From Macrostomum hystrix (taxonomy: Eukaryota; Platyhelminthes; Macrostomidae), in the NCBI GenBank assembly GCA_950097015.1, contig CATNEN010000001.1, forward strand, positions 9,047,001 through 9,111,000: 64,000 nt of DNA, in the 5' to 3' direction. This document shows positions 55,008-64,000 of the stretch, piece by piece. The first letter of the stretch is position 1; each line of letters opens with the position of its first letter. The notes beneath the pieces were generated by a model. It was given only the letters and a program-made list of their open reading frames with translations. It searched no databases and was not told where the DNA came from. The position numbers and the translations under genes were made by a program.

Positions 55008-55928
55008 AGAGAGCAGAGAAACGGATAGACAAGGGAAATGAGAAACGGATAGACAAGGGAAATGAGAAACGGATAGACAAGGGAAATGAGAAACGGATAG
55101 ACAAGGGAAATGAGAAACGGATAGACAAGGGAAATGAGAAACGGATAGACAAGGGAAATGAGAAACGGATAGACAGGGGAACAGAGAAACGGATAGACAT
55201 GGGAACAGAGAAACGGATAAACATGGGAACAGAGAAACGGATAGACAATGGAACAGAGAAACGGATAGACATGGGAAGAGGGAAACTGATAGACAGGGGA
55301 ACAGAGAAACGGATAGACATGGGAACAGAGAAACGGATAGACATGGGAAGAGGGAAACTGATAGACAGGGGAACAGAGAAACGGATAGGCATGGGAAGAG
55401 AGAAACGGATAGGCAGGGGAACAGAGAAACGGATAGGCAGGGGAACAGAGAAACGGATAGACATGGGAACAGAGAAACGGATAAACATGGGAACAGAGAA
55501 ACGGATAGACAATGGAACAGAGAAACGGATAGACATGGGAAGAGGGAAACTGATAGACAGGGGAACAGAGAAACGGATAGACATGGGAACAGAGAAACGG
55601 ATAGACAATGGAACAGAGAAACGGATAGACATGGGAAGAGGGAAACTGATAGACAGGGGAACAGAGAAACGGATAGACATGGGAACAGAGAAACGGATAG
55701 ACATGGGAAGAGGGAAACTGATAGACATGGGAACAGAGAAACGGATAGGCATGGGAAGAGAGAAACGGATAGGCAGGGGAACAGGGAAACGGATAGGCAG
55801 GGGAACAGAGAAACGGATAGACATGGGAACAGGGAAACGGATAGGCAGGGGAACAGAGAAACGGATAGACATAGGAACAGAGAAACGGATAGACAGGGGA
55901 ACAGGGAAACGGATAGGCAGGGGAATTA
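55008..55928. repeat. 24-bp minisatellite, about 38 copies
   Basis: The unit contains agagaaacggatagacatgg then gaac; the first seven copies are of an aatgagaaacggatagacaa type. Block patterns (agagggaaactgatagacag) recur irregularly. Purine-rich + strand. Confidence 0.96.
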
Positions 55929-56659
55929 GCAGTTGTAAGCATGACGGCTCAGTACAGACAGTAGGTATCTTAAGCAAGTACATATAAAAAAGTGTTAGCA
56001 AGTAGGTCGTACAGCAGTGGCATGATGGAGTGGAAAATGCAACGGGGGTTCATACATACTAGCAGAAGCAGCACACAAAGCCCTACTTTAAGTGAATAAC
56101 CTGCAACTCCCATACTCCCTAGCACAAGCGGAAGTCATTGTGACTGACTATATACAATATACTGCTGGTATATAGTCACTGCAGCTACCGGTAAACACTA
56201 GTGAGAGAGAATTCCGACACTTATAGAAAGGAACGCATGCAGAGAATAAGTAAATTGATTGATACAGAGAAACGGCAATCAATCAGTTCAGACTATCCTA
56301 ATCTCGCGGGCGGAAATCGAATGTAGATGGGATAGGGGAGGGACGCTAGTTCTGCTAGTTCCAGACATGGTCTATGGTATTTTTTTCCATACCGACACTC
56401 TCTTATGTTTTATGCAGGCCTAGGTCTGACTATGCACAGCTAATTATATGGCCCCAACAAGCCACACAGACGCAAAGCACAGCCTGTGATGCTTAGCCTG
56501 ATAGCTAAACAACTGTACAAATGCGACTGAAGTAGCTGAGAAGATGGGGGAAATCATTTTTTCAATTAGATTTTAGCAATTTAAATATTTATATATATAA
56601 GCTTGTGCATTTCTGTTTACCATGCGAAAAAAGGCCACGCTAAAAATCTTATTTGAGGA
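55929..56659. other. Intergenic DNA
   Basis: No gene or element is recognised. Confidence 0.3.
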
Positions 56660-57705
56660 TCTATAGGAGGTTGCAAATCGACAAATGAGGATCTAGAATC
56701 TTAGAAATCCCTGAATGAGGATATGGAAGGTTAGAAATCCCATAATGAGTATCTAGAAGGTTAGAAATCCCAAAATGAGGATTCGGAAAGTAAGAAATCC
56801 CTACTTAAGGATCTGGAAGGTTAAAAAATCCCAAAATGAGTAACCTAGAAGGTTAGAAATGAGGATATGGAAGGTAAGAAATCCCAAAATGAGGATATGG
56901 AAGGTAAGAAATCCCAAAATGAGGATATGGAAGGTAAGAAATCCCAAAATGAGGATATGGAAGGTAAGAAATCCCAAAATGAGGATATGGAAGGTAAGAA
57001 AACCCAAAATGAGGATATGGAAGGTAAGAAATCCCAAAATGAGGATTTGGAAAGTAAGAAATCCCTACTTAAGAATCTGGAAGGTTAAAAAATCCCAAAA
57101 TGAGTAACCTAGAAGGTTAGAAATGAGGATATGGAAGGTAAGAAATCCCAAAATGAGGATATGGAAGGTAAGAAATCCCAAAATGAGGATATGGAAGGTA
57201 AGAAATCCCAAAATGAGGATATGGAAGGTAAGAAATCCCAAAATGAGGATATGGAAGGTAAGAAATCCCAAAATGAGGATATGGAAGGTAAGAAATCCCA
57301 AAATGAGGATATGGAAGGTAAGAAATCCCAAAATGAGGATATGGAAGGTAAGAAATCCCAAAATGAGGATATGGAAGGTAAGAAATCCAAAAATGAGGAT
57401 ATGGAAGGTAAGAAATCCCAAAATGAGGATATGGAAGGTAAGAAATCCCAAAATGAGGATATGGAAGGTAAGAAATCCCAAAATGAGGATATGGAAGGTA
57501 AGAAATCCCAAAATGAGGATATGGAAGGTAAGAAATCCCAAAATGAGGATCTGGAAGGTTAAGAAATCCCAAAATATGGATCTAGAAGGTTAGAAATCCC
57601 AAAATATGGATCTAGAAGGTTAGAAATCCCAAAATATGGATCTAGAAGGTTAGAAATCCCAAAATGAGGATCTGGAAGGTTAGATATCCCTCAATGAAAA
57701 TCTAG
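56660..57705. repeat. 30-bp minisatellite carrying a splice-donor consensus per unit, about 34 copies
   Basis: The core unit is aaaatgaggatatggaaggt followed by aagaaatccc. Two homogeneous blocks (56866-57050 and 57123-57550) each start after the same gagtaacctagaaggttagaaat segment, indicating duplication. Each unit has AAG|GTAAGA on the + strand. Edges carry more divergent aaggttagaaatccc copies. Confidence 0.96.
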
Positions 57706-58759
57706 AAGGTAGAACTCGCCAAAAAAGTTCTGGAAGATTAGACATCCCGAATTAAGGATCTGGAATTATAAATCCCAAAGTGAGTACCGCGGGTATTGAA
57801 AATACAAATCAGTTGATCTAGTTTCATCAGTAGCGTAAATGACTGAGACCAATTAAAAAAACTATTTCAGTAGAATCTAAAGCACACAGTTAGAAGCAGC
57901 AAATTAACTTTCGGAAGTGTCTGCCAGAATGCCATTAAAACTATATAGTCTCGTATTATACACAGACAGTAAAAAGCACAGGTAAAGTATAATAAAACTT
58001 TGTAGCACGATAAAAACATAAGCGAATATTTATTTTGAAACTATTTTCGATTTTTTTCAGCGATAAAAATGTGGATCTGCTTTTGCAGTCAGGCGACAAA
58101 CAAAGACACGATAAGAAGTAAGTAGGCAGTTCCAGAAAATCGAGTAAAATACAGATAAGCACAAAGCATTAAATACCTAAAGCACTAATCATTTCCCGTA
58201 GGACAGAAGCAGATGCGAATTGGGTTTTAGAAAAACTTTCTTAATTAACCACTAAATCACTATATAGAAAAGAAGGTTTAGTTAAGCAAATAAAACATCA
58301 ATAAAACGTTGAGCATGCAATAAAAACTATTGATCAAAAAGCAGCAACAGCACGATAATAGAAAAAGATTTGTAGTCAGAAAATTCGTTATAGACAAGTT
58401 TAAAAAAGCAGGCAGACAAACAGTCTTAGGCTTAGATAGATAGGCACATGTAGAAGCGAAGGAAGCAGTAGCCGTTGCTAGGGATAAACTAAAAAGTCTA
58501 ATGCTAAAAAATACATGAATATACATAAAAACTATGTAAAAACTGCCAGTAAAAATGTTTAAGTAATTTTTTAATTTCAGGTTAGAAAAATTTTAAAACA
58601 ATTATTTGCAGACAGAAAAATAAGCTTTTCGTAGTTGCCAAATTGTATTTGTACAACATCTTATATCAGCTAAAACTAACTGAAAACTTGTAGAGGTAAA
58701 TTTTAATATTTTACAACCATTAATTAGTATTCAATAGGTCTTATAGATTGAATTTTAGT
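57706..58759. other. AT-rich intergenic DNA
   Basis: No gene is recognised. Confidence 0.3.
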
Positions 58760-61664
58760 TCCTGATGATCTGGGAGGGTGTCAGTTGCTATCTGAGGATC
58801 TGGGAGGGTGTCAGTTGCTATCTGAGGATCTGGGAGGGTGTCAGTTGCTATCTGAGGATCTGGGAGGGTGTCAGTTGCTATCTGAGGATCTGGGAGGGTG
58901 TCAGTTGCTATCTGAGGATCTGGGAGGTGTTAGTTGCTATCTGATGATCTGGGAGGGTGTCAGTTGCAATCTGAGGATCTGGGAGGGTGTCAGTTGCTAT
59001 CTGAAGATCTGGGAGGGTGTCAGTTGCTATCTGAGGATCTGGGAGGTGTTAGTTGCTATCTGAGGATCTGGGAGGGTGTCAGTTGCTATCTGAGGATCTG
59101 GGAGGGTGTCAGTTGCTATCTGAGGATCTGGGAGGGTGTCAGTTGCTATCTGATGATCTGGGAGGGTGTCAGTTGCTATCTGAGGATCTGGGAGGGTGTC
59201 AGTTGCTATCTGAAGATCTGGGAGAGTGTCAGTTGCTATCTGAGGATCTGGGAGGGTGTCAGTTGCTATCTGAGGATCTGGGAGGGTGTCAGTTGCTATC
59301 TGATGATCTGGGAGGGTGTCAGTTGCAATCTGAGGATCTGGGAGGGTGTCAGTTGCTATCTGAAGATCTGGGAGGGTGTCAGTTGCTATCTGAGGATCTG
59401 GGAGGTGTTAGTTGCTATCTGAGGATCTGGGAGGGTGTCAGTTGCTATCTGAGGATCTGGGAGGTGTTAGTTGCTATCTGAGGATCTGGGAGGTGTCAGT
59501 TGCTATCTGAAGATCTGGGAGGGTGTCAGTTGCTATCTGAGGATCTGGGAGGTGTTAGTTGCTATCTGAGGATCTGGGAGGGTGTCAGTTGCTATCTGAG
59601 GATCTGGGAGGTGTTAGTTGCTATCTGAGGATCTGGGAGGTGTTAGTTGCTATCTGAGGATCTGGGAGGTGTCAGTTGCTATCTGAAGATCTGGGAGGGT
59701 GTTAGTTGCTATCTGAGGATTTGGGAGGGTGTCAGTTGCTATCTGAGGATCTGGGAGGTGTTAGTTGCTATCTGAGGATTTGGGAAGTGTCAGTTGCTAT
59801 CTGAGGATCTGGGAGGGTGTCAGTTGCTATCTGATGATCTGGGAGGGTGTCAGTTGCTATCTGAGGATCTGGGAGGGTGTCAGTTGCTATCTGATGATCT
59901 GGGAGGGTGTCAGTTGCTATCTGATGATCTGGGAGGGTGTCAGTTGCTATCTGAGGATCTGGGCGGGTGTCAGTTGCTATCTGATGATCTGGGAGGTGTT
60001 AGTTGCTATCTGAGGATTTGGGAGGGTGTCAGTTGCTATCTGAGGATCTGGGAGGGTGTCAGTTGCTATCTGAGGATCTGGGAGGGTGTCAGTTGCTATC
60101 TGAGGATCTGGGAGGGTGTCAGTTGCTATCTGATGATCTGGGAGGGTGTCAGTTGCTATCTGAGGATCTGGGAGGGTGTCAGTTGCTATCTGATGATCTG
60201 GGAGGTGTCAGTTGCTATCTGATGATCTGGGCGGGTGTCAGTTGCTATCTGATGATCTGGGAGGTGTTAGTTGCTATCTGAGGATTTGGGAGGGTGTCAG
60301 TTGCTATCTGAGGATCTGGGAGGGTGTCAGTTGCTATCTGAGGATCTGGGAGGGTGTCAGTTGCTATCTGAGGATCTGGGAGGGTGTCAGTTGCTATCTG
60401 ATGATCTGGGAGGGTGTCAGTTGCTATCTGAGGATCTGGGAGGGTGTTAGTTGCTATCTGAGGATCTGGGAGGGTGTCAGTTGCTATCTGAGGATCTGGG
60501 AGGGTGTCAGTTGCTATCTGAGGATCTGGGAGGGTGTCAGTTGCTATCTGAGTATCTGGGAGGGTGTCAGTTGCTATCTGAGGATCTGGGAGGGTGTCAG
60601 TTGCTATCTGAGGATCTGGGAGGGTGTCAGTTGCTATCTGAGGATCTGGGAGGGTGTCAGTTGCTATCTGAGGATCTGGGAGGGTGTCAGTTGCTATCTG
60701 AGGATCTGGGAGGGTGTCAGTTGCTATCTGAGGATCTGGGAGGGTGTCAGTTGCTATCTGATGATCTGGGAGGGTGTCAGTTGCTATCTGAGGATCTGGG
60801 AGGGTGTCAGTTGCTATCTGATGATCTGGGAGGGTGTCAGTTGCTATCTGAGGATCTGGGAGGGTGTCAGTTGCTATCTGATGATCTGGGAGGGTGTCAG
60901 TTGCTATCTGAGGATCTGGGAGGGTGTTAGTTGCTATCTGAGGATCTGGGAGGGTGTCAGTTGCTATCTGAGGATCTGGGAGGGTGTCAGTTGCTATCTG
61001 AGGATCTGGGAGGGTGTCAGTTGCTATCTGAGTATCTGGGAGGGTGTCAGTTGCTATCTGAGGATCTGGGAGGGTGTCAGTTGCTATCTGAGGATCTGGG
61101 AGGGTGTCAGTTGCTATCTGAGGATCTGGGAGGGTGTCAGTTGCTATCTGAGGATCTGGGAGGGTGTCAGTTGCTATCTGAGGATCTGGGAGGGTGTCAG
61201 TTGCTATCTGAGGATCTGGGAGGGTGTCAGTTGCTATCTGATGATCTGGGAGGGTGTCAGTTGCTATCTGAGGATCTGGGAGGGTGTCAGTTGCTATCTG
61301 ATGATCTGGGAGGGTGTCAGTTGCTATCTGAGGATCAGGGAGGGTGTCAGTTGCTATCTGAGGATCTGGGAGGGTGTCAGTTGCTATCTGAGGATCTGGG
61401 AGGGTGTCAGTTGCTATCTGAGGATCTGGGAGGGTGTCAGTTGCTATCTGAGTATCTGGGAGGGTGTCAGTTGCTATCTGAGTATCTGGGAGGGTGTCAG
61501 TTGCTATCTGATGATCTGGGAGGGTGTCAGTTGCTATCTGAGGATCTGGGAGGGTGTCAGTTGCTATCTGATGATCTGGGAGGGTGTCAGTTGCTATCTG
61601 AGGATCTGGGAGGGTGTCAGTTGCAATCTGAGGATCTGGGAGGGTGTCAGTTGCTATCTTATGA
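58760..61664. repeat. 30-bp minisatellite, about 97 copies, with 480-bp higher-order repeat
   Basis: The unit reads tctgggagggtgtcagttgc then tatctgagga; point variants are gatgatc, gagtatc, gaagatc and shortened ggaggtgttag. Markers recur exactly 480 bp (16 units) apart: agtatctggg at 60551 and 61031, and gggtgttag near 60442 and 60922. It lies 310 bp beyond the Frizzled stop. Frames of up to 540 codons over it are not genes. Confidence 0.98.
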
Positions 61665-61973
61665 AAGTAGATTACCAATCAGAAATTAGATTTTACACAA
61701 AAACTTACACAAAACACAATCGTTACACAAAAACATTGATTCTCATCAATAAAACTGTGACAATGAGAAAAGTAAGACAACACATAGAGAGTGATCGAAA
61801 AAATACTTGTTTTCACAAATTGATGAGCTACTAACAGCAGAGATAATAACAGCAAAATACTAAAGACTAGACTCAAAAAGCGCGAGATAGATCATAAATG
61901 AGGAACAAAATAAGCGACACTGATGTTTTACAAGTGTTTAGCCATTAGAGTCTTTGTTCTCCAATGAGATTGG
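61665..61973 (-). other. 3' flank of the Frizzled gene
   Basis: AT-rich sequence after the stop codon; acacaaaaac repeats near 61690-61730. A polyadenylation signal was not fixed. Confidence 0.3.
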
Positions 61974-62146
61974 TCAGATAAAGACTCGCTGATCTTCGCT
62001 GTTGTAATAAGCCATCCTGCCAGATGTATTAGCTGGCACATTGTGCTGCTGCAGGGGTATCTGTTGCAGCTTTTGCTGCTGTAGCAGTATCTGCGGCGGC
62101 TGCGGTGGAGCAATCATCGGGTGTCGAAACTCCGAGGTCGGATCAG

Positions 62147-62189
<43 letters not shown>

Positions 62190-62863
62190 GGCGGAATTAT
62201 CAGTTCTAGGCGGCTGGAATTTGCACTGGAACAGCCGATGCCAGGCCTTCATAGTTTTATTGCTCCACACCCACAGCGAGAACGAGATACCGATGATCAG
62301 GGACGTCAGGTACTTCAGCATGATAAACTCGAAGCGTGGCTCGCTAGAACTAGCGGCGGCTAGATTGGCAGCTAGGGCGGCGAAAGTCGGATCCGATGCC
62401 AACGCTTCGGCGGTCATGGCGTCGACAGTTTCGTGTTGACTTAGCCGACTAGTGAGGCCCAGATATTCGTGTGTGCCACCGGAAGCGGTGGCTGCGGCAA
62501 TGGCTGACACCATTGAGGCGAAGTTGGCAGCTTCGGCTGGGCACAGAATGCGATAGTCTGAGCACATCCTCTGCCACCAGCCGATCATCCAATTGGGCAA
62601 TTCGGCAGCCTCGTAAATCCAGATGCCCAGCGTGACGAAGGCGGGCACAATGTACAGAGCGCCGAGGAAGCCGATGCGCATAATGAGCTTCTCGAATTTC
62701 TCAGTCCGGCCGGCACTCTGACGTTTAACAAATCGCCGAATTTTGATAAGCGAAGCGAAGCCGACGAGTAGAAAGACGACGCCGAGAAGTAGAAAGATTG
62801 AACTGGGGATGATCAAAAATCCCAGTAGGATGTCTCGATTGGTGATGCCAGTGAAACAAATAC
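61974..62863 (-). CDS. fz: Frizzled last exon (TM5-TM7 and tail)
   Basis: The acceptor ccaaacgcag precedes GT that completes Gly, then ICFTG. 890 nt, stop 61974-61976. The poly-Ala run is encoded by a near-pure GCT repeat (agc on the + strand, 62150-62188), so its length may vary between individuals. Confidence 0.95.
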
Positions 62864-64000
62864 CTGCGTTTGGGACATTTTCGTAGGGTTAGGATAAAAA
62901 GCGACTTTTATTAGTGATGAAAATTGTCGGAGGGATTTCTAATCGGGATATTGTTTTAAAAGGGATTATCGATTGATAGATTATTTTATAATAGAACTAT
63001 CGATGGGGATATTATTCCACAAGGGTATTACAGATAGGGATACTATTCCGCCACGGGATAATGAAGTGAATTATTTTTAGCCAGAGGATTAAGGATGGGG
63101 ATATTATTATGCCATGGGATTTTCGATGGGAAAATTATTCAACCAGAAGATTAACGAAGGAGATATTATTTAACCAGGGGATTAACAATGGAGATATTAT
63201 TTAACCAGGGGATTAACTATTGGGATATTATTTAACCAGGGGATTAACGATGGAGAAACTATTCAAACAGAAGATTAACGATGAGGATAATATTTAACCA
63301 AGGGATAAACGATGCGGATATTATTTAACCAGGGGATTAACGATGGGGATATTATTTAACCAGGGGATAAACGATGAGGATATTGTTTAACCAGGGGATT
63401 AACAATGGGGATATTATTTAACCAGGGGATTAACAATGGGGATATTATTTGTAATTGACTTGATTAACGTTTGGGGCATTATTCCGCCAAGGGATTATGA
63501 AAAGGGATATTATTTCACAAAGGAATTGTCGATATGGATATACTTTCATCAGGGGATTATGGATGGGGTCCGGGGATATTGTATGGGATTAGAAAAGCGA
63601 ATAGGCAAGAAAAATAATAAAATAAATGTTTGGCAATGTGAATAGTTTTGATTACAAATTGGAAAGCGACAATGGCTCACCAGTCAGACTATCAGCTTCA
63701 ACTTCGCCCAAAATTAGCAGAGTGATGGTCATAGCGGCAGGTATAGCCCAGGCCAGAAAGTGAAAATAATGCGACAAATTCGAGATGGACTCCTGGGCCC
63801 ATTGGAACGAGCTAGCCAATAGCCAGGTGAATGTGAGTATTAGCCACCACAATGAACTGGCCATAGTGAAGAAATAGGACACCATAAACAGTATGGCACA
63901 CGGCGTATTCTGATTGGTTCCGCGCACCAGCACCCTGGTGGCATTAGGATTGTTCGGATTGGTTGCGCAGCTAACACTGTCGCCTAGAGCGAAGCCGGCA
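61974..64000 (-). CDS. fz: Frizzled-class Wnt receptor, 3' half (partial, continues beyond window)
   Basis: Two exons, 63681-64000 (left open at the window edge) and 61974-62863, join in phase 1. The first encodes TM3 with FMVSYFFTMASSLWWLILTF and TM4 with YFHFLAWAIPAAMTIT. The second encodes ICFTGITNRDILLGF, TM5, KIRRFVK, KFEKLIMRIGFLGALYIVPA (TM6), a CSDYRILCP loop like that of FZD1/2/7, TM7 (LKYLTSLIIGISFSLWVW) and the Dishevelled-binding KTMKAW motif. The extracellular loop before TM7 has an Ala-rich insertion, and the tail has poly-Ala and Gln-rich parts and ends VFI, a possible class II PDZ ligand. Frizzled receptors bind Wnt through a cysteine-rich domain, here outside the window, and signal through Dishevelled at the plasma membrane. 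Subclass is uncertain. Confidence 0.95.
62940..63585. repeat. About 31-bp irregular minisatellite in a Frizzled intron, about 20 copies
   Basis: Units contain ggggattaacgatggggata then ttatttaacca, with many substitutions and length changes. It fills the intron between TM4 and TM5 exons (62864-63680). Confidence 0.9.
63681..64000 (-). CDS. fz: Frizzled exon with TM3-TM4 (open at right edge)
   Basis: Reads in from beyond the window with FALGDSVSCATNPNNPNATR (a possible N-glycosylated loop, NAT), then the TM3-TM4 block and ADSLTG, donor ACTG|GTGAGC. The conserved Cys of the extracellular loop (TPCAILF) is present. Confidence 0.93.

Noticed and set aside
60212-61834. 540-codon open frame and its 477-codon antisense partner
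   Set aside because: Both run over the 30-bp minisatellite. Unit length divisible by three with no stop in the unit gives long open frames in several registers and both strands; no start context or domain supports a gene.

Overview
This is animal nuclear DNA. It contains spliced genes with clear GT/AG junctions for a Frizzled receptor, a TMEM151-type membrane protein, a peroxisomal ABCD3-type transporter and a secreted collagen/C1q protein, together with tRNA-derived SINEs and relics of mariner and Merlin transposons. The proteins resemble their vertebrate counterparts but are clearly diverged. A bilaterian invertebrate, perhaps a lophotrochozoan, fits best; the phylum cannot be fixed from this window.

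Layout. 1-5.8 kb: a CRE/E-box/TATA promoter or LTR-like segment, the 3' end of a mariner element and a decayed Merlin transposase. 6.06-8.27 kb (+): an intronless gene with two Ras-association domains, a PDZ domain and a coiled coil. 10.66-19.89 kb (-): TMEM151 homologue in five exons. 23.58-27.82 kb (-): ABCD3 homologue in four coding exons, with a likely promoter near 29.4-29.5 kb. 35.12-45.79 kb (+): signal peptide, short collagen helix, acidic linker and C1q domain; an antisense exon of an unrecognised membrane protein lies inside its first intron. 61.97 kb to the right edge (-): the 3' half of a Frizzled gene; its 5' part, including the cysteine-rich domain, lies beyond the window.

Roughly a third of the window is minisatellite DNA: more than 25 arrays with units of 12-43 bp, nearly every array with its own unit. 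Most sit in introns or just beyond gene ends. Several show higher-order duplication (360, 420, 480 and 498 bp). Many carry long open frames because the unit length is a multiple of three or all registers lack stops; these are not genes. Some units contain functional-looking motifs: CACGTG E-boxes in an ABCD3 intron, strong 5' splice-site consensus at 57 kb, and pyrimidine-AG motifs leading into a C1q exon.

The genes do not form an obvious pathway. Frizzled is a Wnt receptor, ABCD3 imports acyl-CoAs into peroxisomes, C1q/collagen proteins are secreted oligomers, TMEM151 is poorly characterised, and the RA-RA-PDZ protein looks like a Rap/Ras-linked junction or signalling scaffold. Exon boundaries were derived by matching splice consensus, reading phase and remembered family similarity; no transcript or database evidence was available.
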